Shown piece by piece: positions 11,220-22,559 of a stretch of 64,000 nucleotides of DNA. Under the pieces are notes generated by a model. The model ran no database searches, was not told the origin of the DNA, and saw nothing but the letters and a program-made list of their open reading frames with translations. Origin of the DNA: Meconema thalassinum (taxonomy: Eukaryota; Arthropoda; Insecta; Orthoptera; Tettigoniidae); assembly GCA_946902985.2 (NCBI GenBank), contig OX336388.2, positions 1,217,160,609 through 1,217,224,608 on the forward strand, in the 5' to 3' direction. The first letter of the stretch is position 1. Every line of letters begins with the position of its first letter. Both the position numbers and the translations under genes were made by a program.

Positions 11220-12279
11220 AATCAAAACGCGAACCATATTTCAGGGACGTTTTGCAATGATAACCCGAATTTGAGAAATGACATGGTAGTATAGGAACCC
11301 GGATACAGTGAAGAAACGAGAGCTATAATCAGCTTCTTGAACGGAGAAGCACAGTCGGAATTCAATCCTATTATTATGAACGGAATTTTAGGGTTAAGTG
11401 ATATTTTTGCGTCAAATGCGACAGAAGTCAACTTAGAGATAGAAATGACCGAAGTTAGAGATTGGATAGCAGAAATTAAAGAGGAAGAACGGGAGCAGGA
11501 AAAAGTAGCACAAAGGCACCAACGTAGGTATCCAGAATTAGGAGGAAAGGAACGATCGGGTAAGCTTTATCTGAAATCAGTAAAGAAGAAAGGGATCAAA
11601 AGAAGGGATAGAAAGAGAATAAGAGTAGTCAAAAGAAAGACCAGAATTTGGAAGAGAGTGAAAAAGAAAATCATTTTTAGATTAACGCGGAGTGAGTTAA
11701 AAGAATGGGGAAGAAAGATACCCAGAGGACGAATTAAGAGACCAAAGTGAGAAAGGAAAGCACAAGTAGAAATAAACTATGATAGCTCAGGGGTAGAGAA
11801 TCCAATTATTTACTTCCAGAGAGAGTTAGAGAGATGTAGACATGAAGAAGGCACGATGTTGTACTGCCTAAATCTTTTAAGTCATATGCCGATGAATCTG
11901 GAGTATTTAGAAGCAACCAAGGTAGGAAGGACAGTTAACGAATTAAGATACTATGGGGGAGAAGTAGGAAAAAGGGCCCGAGAACTAGTGACGAGATGGA
12001 AAGAAATCGCAAGTCAAGAAATTGACGCCCAAGAAAGAAATAAAAGAAGGGATGAAGAGTACCCCGTAAAACAAGTAGAAGAAAACATGGAGGAGGAAAT
12101 GGGAGGAGAAGATGAAGAAGAAGAGGGAAAAGACGAAAATTACTTTGAGGAAGGAAACCAAGAAGACGAAGAAGAAGAACAAGAAGAAGAGGGAGAACTA
12201 CTTTGAGGAAGGAGACATGGAAGATTGGGAAGAAGAAGAAATGTTTAAGGCCCTAAGATTAAGAAGAAGATGTGGATAA
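11220..12279 (+). pseudogene. Basic region plus TFIIS/Elongin-A type N-terminal domain plus acidic tail
   Basis: One frame runs 11220-12206, crossed by a TAG (11292-11294) and a TGA (11748-11750); a late shift leads to a stop at 12277-12279. First comes a Lys/Arg-rich basic stretch (about 11560-11750). Next comes a segment at 11856-12018 reading LEYLEATKVGRTVNELR, then GEVGKRARELVTRWKEIA. This matches the conserved TFIIS N-terminal (LW/TND) fold of TFIIS, Elongin A and Med26: the T-x-[IV]-G-x-[ST]-V-N-x-[IL]-R core, then A-x-x-L-[IV]-x-x-WK. Conservation in the second helix (GEVG..A..LV..WK) looks closest to Elongin A. An acidic Glu/Asp tail follows (12085-12240). In the family this domain binds transcription elongation partners in the nucleus. 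Capture from a host gene is inferred. Confidence 0.65.
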
Positions 12280-12944
12280 ATCATCTTAGAAAGAGGAAAG
12301 GAAAAGGCATTAAGTGTGAAGCATTTAAAAATGTATATATTATCTAGGATTAGATGGTGGTTAAAAGAAAAACAGAAATAAGTTAGTGGATAACCTAGAG
12401 AAGAAAGACACAAAGGCACTGTGAAAGAAAGACGATGAATGGAAACACAAGGGATCTGAAAAGACAAAAAGGAATGGATTATAGACCCTTGAGGAATGAA
12501 CAGAAACCACAAGAAAAACAAGAAAGCAGAAAGGCCTTAGCCATTATTGTCTGAATAACACGACCCAGAGTTGTAAATAGATCCTTGAGGAAGGGACAGG
12601 CGAATGAGGTCTCGAGACACACTTAAGAAGTCATAAAATATGATAGCCACAAGGGGGAACCGTGCGAGTAAAGCCAGTGAGCTAGACTACAAGGAACCGC
12701 AGTAAAAGGAAAACGTCCACAGACGGAATGAATAATTAAAGAATAAACCTTATAAAGGTTGTCCCATATTTATTTTTGAAAAGTTCTTTTTGATAGTCGA
12801 AACGGGTTGAGCTGTATGCGTCCCCGTATGACAAGATAAATTAAGAAGAAATATGAAGTACAGGGTGTGCCAGAAATTTAGAAAGACAATTTTTTTTTCT
12901 TGAAAATAATTTTTTTCAAAAATTTTCAAAAATTTATTTCCTTT
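12280..12944 (+). other. 3' non-coding part of the giant element
   Basis: Purine-rich, no sustained open frame. It may include further decayed coding sequence of the same charged protein. It leads into the polypurine tract. Confidence 0.5.
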
Positions 12945-12955
12945 GAAGGAGGAAA
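12945..12955 (+). promoter_or_regulatory. Polypurine tract
   Basis: GAAGGAGGAAA lies one base before the TG of the right LTR. This is the expected place for the plus-strand primer of reverse transcription, and it independently supports the LTR start at 12957. Confidence 0.75.
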
Positions 12956-12956
12956 T

Positions 12957-15900
12957 TGTGCCCAAATGAATTTTGGCACAAGACTTGAACCCTTGACTAT
13001 TCAGGAAAATGAGAAAACCGGACCTTTTTACGATATATTGAAGTATCAAAAGGGTTAATATCAAATAGGCACATACGTGACGCACAGAGCTGATAAAAAG
13101 TGTGGTGCAACGGGCCAGCTGCATAAATGACATCACCGCACAGTCAGCAATAAAACAGTTACTCAGAATTAAAAATAGACGAAGGGGATTAACCGACAGT
13201 AGAGAGAGATGCAAGATCCAAGGAGAAAATGCAAATTCAGCTATAAATTGACAACAGCGCGCGAGGGCGGAGCTGAGAAATTGGCGGAAATTAATAATAT
13301 TAGCCAAGATAACCAAAATCTTTAAGAAAACTTTTCGTGAAAGCTTTTCATTTAGGAAATGAGAAATTTTAGAACAGTAAAAGTCACTAAATAACGTGCG
13401 GAATAGAAAAGCAAAGTCAGCGCTTTACGAAGGGGACTTCACCCAAGCTAAAAGAAGGAGTGGGGTATAACAAAACAGCCTCCCACACACATAGAGGAAC
13501 AAATTTTATTTAAATAAATACATCCGGAAAAACTTTATAAAAACGAGGCGTTTAGTGAGCAAGCTATAAAATGAATATTTTTCCAAAAGTATACCACAAT
13601 TGGTTCAGGAGATAATTTTTTCAACGTAGACAAAATAGTTTATTTTTCATAGAAGCAAATAAATAGGGAGTGATCCAAGAGGACAGTATGCAGTTTTACA
13701 AGGACTCCTTGAGGGGAGACGCTGTATCACAAGATAATGCAGTTTCAGTCAGACCGTGAAGGGGTCGTGCTGCATCAGTTCATCTTTAATACAGTTAGTC
13801 GGTCCAGAGGGACGCGACGTTATATCACATCGTATCAACCAGTTAGTAAGCGGGCGGGAACGCCGTGCTGAAATTCATCAAGTAATAACCGAACATTCCG
13901 GTCATCGTTTCGTATTCTGAGTGATCACTATAGCGTTATGCGCTGGATCAATAAAAATCGCGACAATATCAGTCATGTCGTGTCAAATCAAAGAACACTA
14001 AGACAGTAAAAGTGCGGGTCAGTAAAGTAACACACGCAAAGTCGAAACACAGGCAAAAATTGCGGAACGCGAAATTCTAAAAGAGACGATTCGTAAAATA
14101 CGGAATAATAAGTAACATTGTGTCAACAAAGACAGTGTCAGCGACAAATCCCTAAAAGGATAAAATCAGCAAGTAATTAATCATAAAGGAAGGAGTAGGG
14201 ACCTAGAGAGACTGTGGGTTTGAGACTCCAGATCTAAAGCGTTACATAGATAAGCGAAGGTTCTCCAAGTAGAGACCGAGCTAGGAATTAGATCTCTCAA
14301 ATAACGAAATATCACGGAACGAGTAAGGACAAATACAAGGAACTTGATCCAGAATCCAGTAGGAACGTGTGAACGGAGACGTGGGGTTCAGAGACTTACA
14401 CAGAGCCAGGGATTTCAAGAGTAGGAAGGAGCCAATTATCACGTTCAATGCAGAAACGTTAGGAGTCGTCAAGAACCAACCACTACGAACCATCACTGCC
14501 AAAGCTCTGAGATAGGGTCGTGTGTTGAAAAATGCTATTGTGCCGAGTGTTATATTATGTTTCCACGCCTCAAGTGTAAAATGAATAAGTGTCAGGTAAA
14601 AGTGTCAGGAAAGAGTGTTATGATGGATGAGTAGATATCAAGACGGTGGGTGAAGCTGCCTGAGAAAGGAATCGGAGCCTGGGTGAGTTGATGAAACTTT
14701 ATTAATGTTTTGTTGTTGTGCTGTGTGCTAGATATCAATCGAACCATTCATCGACTGGGGAGTTCTGATGGACGAATTGACGAATGTGTATGTGCAAGTA
14801 ATTGAAATGCTAAATAAAATGATTATTGTTAGCCACGAGGACCGCCTCGGTGGAAATAAAACGTTATTGGGATTAGTTAAAAGAAAGAAATAAGAAGCTC
14901 GATTAAAGAGATATGTAATAAATAAATAAATTTGGAAGAAGGAATAAAAATAATGAATTAAATGGCGTAAATTGTTGCCAAATTATGAATTAAATATGCA
15001 CCATAATAAAATTGTAAAATCCAAGGGAATAAAGTAAAATAATAACGGTTAAATTGTAGACCAAAGAAGAGTATCGAAAGAATAAAGAATCTCAATGAAT
15101 TAAAGTAAATATATAAATGATAAGAATGAAAATAAAATGATAAGTAAAAATATAAAAAAATCGTATTTAAAGATCCGTGTCTAGGAACTCAAAAATGAAA
15201 AGTAGAGCGAGAAATAAAGTATCAATAAATAAAAATAAATAGTAAAGATCCAAGTATAAAGGTGGAATAAAAACCCCCAAATATATATATTATGTTATAG
15301 GCTATTATGCCAAAAATTATGAAATAAATTGTGTAAATGCCGAAATCAGGCAAATGTTATGATAATATCCAAGCACGTTGTGTTGCCGTAAGTGCCAGTA
15401 TTAAAGAAATAATAAAATATAGTTTCAAGTGAATGTATAAAAAATGCGTTAAGCCCGGATAGATTTATTCGTGAGATGAAAAATGTAGTGAAATTGTCGA
15501 AATGCGTGGATGTAATTTCCCACCAAATATATTGTTGTAAAGGTATTGTTGAATCGTGGATGAAAAATTCCCACTAAATAAGCGTAGAATATTGTTGTAA
15601 AGGTATTGTTGAAAAGTGGATGAGAAATTCCCACTAAATAAGCATCGAATATTGTTGTAAAGGTATTGTTGAATCGTGGATGAGAAATTCCCACTAAATA
15701 AGCGTCAAATATTGTTGTAAAAGTATTGTTGAATCGTGGATGAGAAAATTCCCACTAAATAAGCGTCGAATATTGTTGTAAGGATAAAGAAAGCGTTGAA
15801 TATATGTAACTCCCGCTGTAGGATGGACGTCCCAGCTAGGATTTGTTGCAGTATAATATTGTTGTAAAAGGAGGCATTGTTGAAATAATAGGCATTGTTG

Positions 15901-17229
15901 GAGGTATTATAAGCATCATAAGAAATAGGAACCGTAAACTATCATAAATCATCTCCGAATTAAATATCACTATCCTGGGAACAAAGGATCAATAATAACA
16001 ATAACAATAATAATAATAATAATAATAAAAGAGCGAAGTAAATCTCTGTGGTAAAATGAATTTGTAAGTCTTGGAAACATAGGTTTAAAGCTGCCCCAGT
16101 ATAAAGGCTTTGAGGGTAGCTAGACATCATAAATCTCGTCTGAAAGAACCACAAGGGGAAGGAACGACCTTGTCCGTGGCCTTGCCCTTGTGAGAGAGAG
16201 AGAGAGAGGATATATCTTAATGGGCGCGACCGTCCAGTAATGTCTGGCCGGCACGGAAATATTTAAAAATCTAAACAAAAGAGGTGCCAGCAAAATAAAT
16301 TATAGAATCATTTTTGCGGGAGTGAAAAAAATCGTCCCGAGTAAAAGTTTGAATGTTGTATTAAGATTTGACGGACTTGTCAAATAACATATTGTTGATA
16401 AAGAAAATTCCTTCTTCCAGAGATAAACAAATGACGAGCTAAGAAATAATGTAATTTGTTATAAATAAATATCCGACAGTAATAAATAATAAAGCATACA
16501 GCACGGCGTGAATAGCAAATCACCTAGATGCATGAGGGGTGACTGGAGAGTTACGGATTCGATCCCTAGACATGACATGTTTTCTGTACAGTACTATATT
16601 ATTTTCCACATCTTAGGCTTTGTGAAGAATTATTGTGAAGGTCCAAAGGGCTAAATACTTGGCAAATAAATGAATATTCAAATAACATAAATAATAGAGA
16701 GACCCTGAAGGGTAAATGAAAGAATGTAAAAATCCAAAGCCTTGGAGGAAGTTGTAAATGTAAATGATAGGCGATCAAGACGCCTAAATAAAATAAATAT
16801 AAATAAATATTAAGGGTTTAATTTTAAGCAAGACAAAAATAGTTCTGAAACGTCACAGAAAAATGAAATGACATTACAGTGAATTTTAGTGATTTCTGAT
16901 TAATGAATTTATTTTTGGTTTATGAGTGAAACTTGAAGAGACAATTCCAAGTGATTTGAGTTGATTATTTTTGTGAGTGACACTTGAATGGACAATATCA
17001 AGTGATTTTGGTTTTTATAATTTTTTTTTTTTGGAGTGAATTAATATTTCCTTTTATTGAATAAAAATTAGTGTTTTTAAATTGTCATGTTGAGTTTTTC
17101 CTGAATCTTGTCAACCTGATTGTGTCTACGTATCGGATGTTCAGTCTGCTGGGGAAGGGACGTAACACACCCCGTACCGCAGTAGCCAAGCCGTGGACTG
17201 ACTGAGCATCCATCCGCTGAGCGGGTACA
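12957..17229 (+). repeat. Right (3') LTR of the giant element
   Basis: 4273 bp, begins TGTGCCCAAATG and ends GGTACA, followed by the duplication GTAT. It is nearly colinear with the left LTR. Notable differences are an extra block of about 130 bp (about 13864-14000), shorter microsatellites and the absence of the nested solo LTR. The long antisense frame near its start (12750-13316) crosses the LTR boundary and is not a gene. Confidence 0.85.
15530..15782 (+). repeat. 60-bp tandem repeat, right LTR
   Basis: Same unit and similar copy number as at 6078-6325, with a few independent substitutions. The array therefore existed before the element inserted. Confidence 0.85.
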
Positions 17230-17233
17230 GTAT

Positions 17234-18223
17234 TAAGTGGATTGACCACAAGACTAAAAATCATTTGATGAATTTCATTGTAAAACTTGTTTTGGGTAAA
17301 TATTTAAATTCATCTTGTGCGCGCGGTCATAATGTTTTGTTGGTTTAGTTAAATTGTGTAGCAACACGGGTTTTATTTTTGAAGTGTTAAAACTATGTAT
17401 CATTTTTATACTTTGCATTCTGTTAGTAATGTTTCTCGCCCGCCGTTGCATTTTGAGTTCATGTTGGTTTTATTAACGTAAACATCTGAATATCTTGTTT
17501 TGCCTCGTACAGCCAACAGTTGTTTTAGAAGCAATGTTATTCCTATGTTATTTTGGCAACTCTTCGATCTGACCACATGCATAGTTAATTAGAGACACCA
17601 GTAGCCTAGGCCTACGATTTTATTTTAATCATGCAATCGGTATTGTAATAAGTTTGAGGTACTGTATGTATTTTGTCGGGTTTTTAAGAAAAATGAGGGG
17701 TGGGGGTTAATTTGGCTGTGATCTGTCTTTGTCGAACGTCATGCTTGGCATCGTCAGACTTTAAGTTGGTTCGGAGGTGGACGGGTGGTTTTTTGTTCAG
17801 CTCGTGTGCTTTGATACTTAACTTCAATTATTTAACATTTAATTTAACCACCGCCCAGCTTTAATTATTTGTATTCATCATTTTCTTGCATTGCCTTGGT
17901 TTGTGAACAATTTAATTTGATATAATTCACGATTTAGTCAATCGATTTTGAGGTTACGTCAACCTCGTGTTCTTGATTTAACTTGGTACCTTGTGTGGAC
18001 CATTCCTTTCTTGTTAATGTATAATCCAAATAATGCTGTTTAAAATGGTGAACGAGGAAGGTCTTAAGTGAAGACCTAATTTCATTTGAGTGATGGATAT
18101 TATGATCATTTTCTTACTAACGCATTTAGGTTAGGTTATGTTTGTTTTAGTTTTGTACTGCCGGCAGGGTTATTTATTTGATCTTTTCATTTCTTGTGTT
18201 AATAATTGTTCAAAACCAAATGG
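17234..18223. other. Spacer between the giant element and the hAT element
   Basis: T-rich, no gene recognised. It ends in TTATCCAC (18224-18231), the target duplication of the next element. Confidence 0.5.
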
Positions 18224-18778
18224 TTATCCACTAGGCTTGCGCATAATAGTTCGCGGCTGGGAGCGATCAGTTTAGTTCGCAGCTCCTTAGCGAACTAGTT
18301 CTCTCTTTTAGTTCGTTAGGTCCCATCTCGAATTCTCTGTAAGACAGATCGTTCGCTCGCCGTGCTGCTGACACTGCACGCGCTCTTTGTTTGTTATAGC
18401 AGTCTGTCACCACTGATGACTCGTCACCAGTGATTGCTCATTCACATTGCTCTCGTTTCAAGCAATACTGTAGGCTACTGTAACAGTTACTGTGCAATTC
18501 GTGTATTAGATAGCGACATGTTGCGTGTGTAGTAATGTGTTTTACATTTTGATATTCGAAGATAAAAAAATACAAAAATATGAGTATTGAAACATTAGTG
18601 AAATTCCTTATTCCTTCCTTATTTCCTTTTATTCCTTTTAGGAACATAGGGTAGCTACAAACTTCTTCCATCTCACTCTATTGTTGGCCATCCTTTTAAT
18701 TAGGGTCCATGTCTTTCCTTCTGAGAAAACTTCTCTTTCTATTGTTTATAAAGCTAAAAGTCGTCATTTGTTTATCAT

Positions 18779-19361
18779 CAGGGGCGGATCTAGGGGAGGG
18801 CGACCGCCCAGGGCCCCGCGGTCCGGGAGGCCCCGCGCCATGGATTGTTTTAAATTTAATTGATTCATTTTTTGTACTTTTCAAACTTTCGAACTAATTT
18901 ATAATTCATATTATTTTATCAGTGCAGCTATGACCTCCCGTGCCCGTGTAGCAAGTTTAGATTTCAGTGAAATGATAGAAGACTTCAGCCGGGGAAAAAA
19001 GTCGCAAAGTAATATTTTAATATTTCATAGTTTACATAATCTTCTTCAATGGGACTTAAAGGTTTCTTTCATATTATTAAAAAATTGTACTGTAGTGTAT
19101 TCAAAATATTGTAACTATTCTTTATTTTCTTCTTCTTCTTTCTTCGATTCGGCCAACTAGGGACCACGTCAGTTCAACTGTCCCTTCTTCCGAGCTTTAA
19201 CTACCGCCCAGTGTTTCCGCATTCGTCTCCGGTGTTGTTCTTTTCTCTCTTGGGACCCCACCTTCCCTGTCTCCATTTGATTTGATTTTTTTTATTTCCT
19301 ATTGTTGTGGGCCCACCTTATCATATCGCCCAGGGCTCCGCAAGGTCTGGATCCACCACTG
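18779..19361. mobile_element. Short hAT-like element nested in the larger hAT element
   Basis: The ends CAGGGGCGGATCTAG and the complement of CAGTGGTGGATCCAG form an imperfect 15-bp inverted repeat with the CA[GN]..G start common in hAT elements. The flanks TTTATCAT (18771-18778) and TTAATCAT (19362-19369) are an 8-bp duplication with one mismatch. The 583-bp body has only a short open stretch (18930-19160) with no recognised motif. Confidence 0.7.
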
Positions 19362-19477
19362 TTAATCATTAGTGAAATACCGGTACCGTACCTAAAAGAA
19401 TAACAGTATGGACGATGTGTTCGTAGAAGCATACACTTATTATTCTCTTTATTTTTTTCTCTAGCGTGGGGCCGATA

Positions 19478-19526
19478 ACCTAGACGTTAGGCCGCTTAAA
19501 ACAACAATTACCATCATCATTTTTCG
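19478..19526 (-). repeat. Dispersed repeat A fragment (TTGTTGTTTTAAGG.. motif)
   Basis: The complement of this segment matches the start of the minisatellite-bearing repeats at 25338 and 34593 (ATTGTTGTTTTAAG then CCTAAC..GGTTATCGGCCCC). It shows that this short module is dispersed separately from the minisatellite. Confidence 0.6.
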
Positions 19527-20829
19527 CGTGTATCGGTGCGTCACCATCCGATTCCATTTCCTACTTGTCACTAGGTGATGATAAGACATACCCCCGCCTG
19601 CCTGAATTTTCATTTCTTACTTGCTTCGTAATATTCATTATTTGGCTGCTCTGAAACCGTTGGGTACATTATCTTTATGGCATGAATGGGAGGAATAGGG
19701 TTTTTTAGTTCAGAGTTTTTGTCCATAGAAGTTCGCTTTTCTTTGTGAAGCATCGTCATAATGTTCATTTCTTAAAAACAGGTAAAAGTAGTTGTATCAC
19801 CATGTATCGAGAAAAATAAATATCAACTAGTTCATTCAAATGGTAATGTTAATCCAGTTCGCCGATTTTCTAAATAATTGGACATATTTTCAAATAATCC
19901 AAAATGACTAAGTTAAATAAAACTGTGGAATTATCCCCACATCTATATCAGTTAAATATCAGAAACTTATATTTATGAACCGCCACTGTATTTCATTACA
20001 AATATAAGGTAGTTACTACTATTAGCGTGTTAGTTCGCTAAGGAGCTGCGAACTAAACTGATCGCTCCCAGCCGCGAACTATTATGCGCAAGCCTACTAG
20101 TAGTGTGTTATACTGTTATTATAATAAACCAACATTGAACAATCGCCGCGCCAAAACTTGACAATCTTGCCACTATCAATAGATACACTCAATCAACTGA
20201 GCTGACAGCAAAACAAAGCGCATGCGATTGTGCAAGGAGTGGTGATGTGACGAGCTGACGAGCTACGGCGGACCCGCGCTCTTGCAAGTCGGTCAGCGGG
20301 AAAAGAGCGAACGAACTAACAAGCGAGCGATCTGGAAACTAGTTCGGTAGTTCGTCTGAGGGACCCGCTCTTCCGAACTAGTTCGTTCGCGAACTACACA
20401 AGACTATTATCCACATGTATTCCATTCAAGTTAGGCCACGTGTCCCTTTGCATCGATTATTGTGTAATTTTCATTTCTTTTCTTGCATTTAACGGCAACT
20501 ATTGAACATTGTTAGTTTTATTGTTTTTAAGGGCACGTAGTTTATAACTTCAGGTTTGTAATGTTGTTCTTTCCAAAATAATATTATTATAACTTGGTAT
20601 AATCTTTCCGTGTTGAGGATACCCTAAAATTTATTTTTCCGGACCATGGGATTAGGCCCAACTTCCACCAACGAGCTAGTCTCAATATTCCTCATTCCGT
20701 CCTCAGATAGTAGAGTAAATTGCAGGACATCCAGGTATGGGGGGTACAGTGATGATGGCCTCCTCTCTTGTAAAATTCCAATCCGGAGGTAAACTAGGCC
20801 CGGTTCGGATCTCCGGGTGGGGACTACTC

Positions 20830-21079
20830 GAGAGGGCGCTAACCTCACAGAAGTGACAAAGAGGAAATCTGACATTCTCCGGATCGGAGCGTGGAATGTT
20901 AGAAGTCTGCTAGGCAGTGGAAGGTTAAAAAACTTAGAAAGGGAAATGGATAGGTTAGTTTGGATTCGGTTGGGATTAGTGAAATGCGCTGGCAGGAAGA
21001 ACAGGACTTTTGGTCAGGAGAATATAGGATAATTAGCACTAAATCAAACAACGGCCATACAGGGGTAGGTCTCATATTA
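20830..21079 (+). pseudogene. LINE-A endonuclease, N-terminal part
   Basis: The frame contains LRIGAWNVRSLLGSGRLKNL, the first motif of AP-type LINE endonucleases (WNVR..L..GKL). A one-base shift later it contains ISEMRWQEEQDFWSGEYRI, the [ST]E-x-R-W catalytic motif, and NNGHTGVGLI. Insects carry many such copies, often labelled craniofacial development protein 2-like. The module nicks DNA for target-primed reverse transcription. It is interrupted at 21080 by a TA-flanked element. Confidence 0.8.
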
Positions 21080-21685
21080 CCGTATATACCCGAATGTAAG
21101 ACTAGGTTTTTTCCCACTTTTTGTGTTATAAAAATTTGGGGTCGTCTTATATTCAGGGTATTAAAAAAAATATATATATATATATATTATTATTTGCAAG
21201 TAGTATGTGGTGATGGCATCTTGTAACTTGCAACAAATCAATGCATTAATGAAGATTAAAATATGGTTTGTTATGTTTAATTACCATGCATATACGAATA
21301 GCATACATTTTGAGGTTAGGATTTACGCATACACGTCATTTTAAGCAGATAAATTATATGTTCGAAAGCATACGGAAATATGTTTTAAAACAATCTTTAC
21401 AAGAACAACCAGTCAGTTTTACGAGCAGTAATTGAGTGATCAAGGTATCTTAATTTAATAACGTCTCCCATTTTTGAACAAAGAAATTATAGAGTATGTC
21501 TTGGAAAAGCGAGCAGAGGGATTTCCGATAACACAAGACGTTATAAAAATGAAAGCACAACCTTAAGGGTATATATTGTGCAAGTTACGAGTTAGCGAGT
21601 ATTCTTTTGAAAAAATCTGTAAGAGGCAGTTGATAACTAGGCCTCGTCTTATATTCGGGGTCGTCTTACATTCGGGTATATACGG
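21080..21685. mobile_element. 606-bp element with CCGTATATACCCGAATGTAAGAC inverted ends
   Basis: About 23 bp at each end are exact reverse complements, beginning CCGTATATACCCGAATG. The insert is flanked by TA (21078-21079 and 21686-21687), and the LINE-A frame resumes directly beyond it. The subterminal motif GTCGTCTTATATTC/GTCGTCTTACATTC recurs inside both ends. A TA target suggests a Tc1/mariner-like or related mechanism, but no transposase is encoded. An internal (TA)n run lies near 21170-21187. Confidence 0.75.
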
Positions 21686-21687
21686 TA

Positions 21688-22449
21688 AGTAGGAAACTTG
21701 GACAGCGGGTGGAATAATATGAGCAATATAATGAACGGATTATTATAGCTAAAATCAATACAAAACCTACATGCACCACAGTGGTACAAGTTTATATGCC
21801 TACCAGTCAAGCTGGTGAAGAAGATGTAGAAAAGGTCTACGAAGAAATAATATGAAATTCTGAGGTATGTCAAGGGCGATGAAATGTTGTAGTAATGAGA
21901 GATGGGATGCTGTGGTAGGAAAAGGAAGAGAAGGGAAGACAGTAGGAGATTTTGGATCAGGTGAAAGGTATGATCGAGGAAGAAGGCTGATGGAATTCTG
22001 CACCGAGCATGAGTTGGTCGTAGCCAACACCTTATTCAATAACCAAAATAGAAAAATATACACATGTATGAGACCAGGAGATATAGGGCGTTACTAAATC
22101 GACTTCATTATGGTCAAGCAGAGATTTCGAAACCAGATTTTGGATTGTAAAACATATCCCGGTGCTGACATAAACTCTGACCACAATCTGGTTGTTATGA
22201 AATGCAGATTTAAGTTGAAGAAACTGAAGAAAAGTCAAAAGCCAAAAAGGTGGGCAGACTGAAAGAGAAGGATCTAAACGAAAGATTGAAGAAGAGTATA
22301 AAGGAAGGACTAATGAAAAACCCTAAACAAACTTCAATTGCAAATGAATGGGCACTTTTGAAGAATGAAATAACAAAATCCGCAGAAGAAAACATTGGTA
22401 GGAAAGAAAGTATAGGTAGAAAACCGTGGATCACTCAGGATACACTATA
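21688..22449 (+). pseudogene. LINE-A endonuclease, C-terminal part
   Basis: Decayed translation shows VVQVYMPTS, then GERYDRGRRLMEFC and HELVVANTLF. It ends with NSDHNLVVMKCR, the S-D-H motif that closes LINE endonucleases, and GRKPWITQDTL. Several stops and shifts are present (for example near 21852 and 22095). Coding stops abruptly at 22449, where the 9-kb element begins; the linker that should follow is found at 31521. Confidence 0.75.
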
Positions 22450-22559
22450 CTCTGCCGGTTATATCTTTCTACTTGACAGTTCGCCGATCAGCTCGGCAGT
22501 GTTGCCAGCGTGCTGGAAAGCGCGGTCAGCTGATTCGAACGCGATACAAAACTCGAAAG

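Larger units (their letters stand above)
3599..17229 (+). mobile_element. Giant-LTR retrotransposon derivative, 13.6 kb, no pol
   Basis: Two direct long repeats (3599-8646 and 12957-17229) start with TG and end with CA. They are flanked by the 4-bp duplication GTAT (3595-3598 and 17230-17233). A polypurine tract (12945-12955) abuts the right LTR. These are the hallmarks of one LTR-retrotransposon insertion. The LTRs align along their whole length with scattered substitutions and a few indels. The internal region (8647-12956) is only about 4.3 kb and has no reverse transcriptase, integrase, protease or zinc knuckle that I can see. It instead holds decayed charged coding sequence ending in a TFIIS N-terminal type domain. 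By architecture it resembles large non-autonomous LTR derivatives that need an autonomous partner. The 4-bp duplication fits the Ty3/Gypsy group but does not prove it. Confidence 0.85.
18232..20406. mobile_element. hAT-type non-autonomous element with a 66-bp internal inverted copy of its left end
   Basis: The outer ends (TAGGCTTGCGCATAATAGTTCGCG on the left; complement of TAGTCTTGTGTAGTTCGCG on the right) are imperfect inverted repeats. They are flanked by an exact 8-bp duplication TTATCCAC (18224-18231 and 20407-20414), the signature length of hAT elements. The first 66 bp (18232-18297) recur as a perfect reverse complement at 20031-20096, 310 bp inside the right end. AGTTCGC/GCGAACT and GAACTAGTTC motifs are concentrated near both ends, as for transposase-binding sites. 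No transposase is encoded. A smaller hAT (18779-19361) sits inside. Confidence 0.75.

Noticed and set aside
12750..13316. 188-codon minus-strand frame
   Set aside because: It crosses the border of the giant LTR; the matching sequence in the left LTR has broken frames, and no domain is recognisable.
3599..17229. Segmental duplication as explanation for the two 4-kb repeats
   Set aside because: The 4-bp duplication outside both copies, TG/CA ends and the polypurine tract next to the right copy fit an LTR element better.
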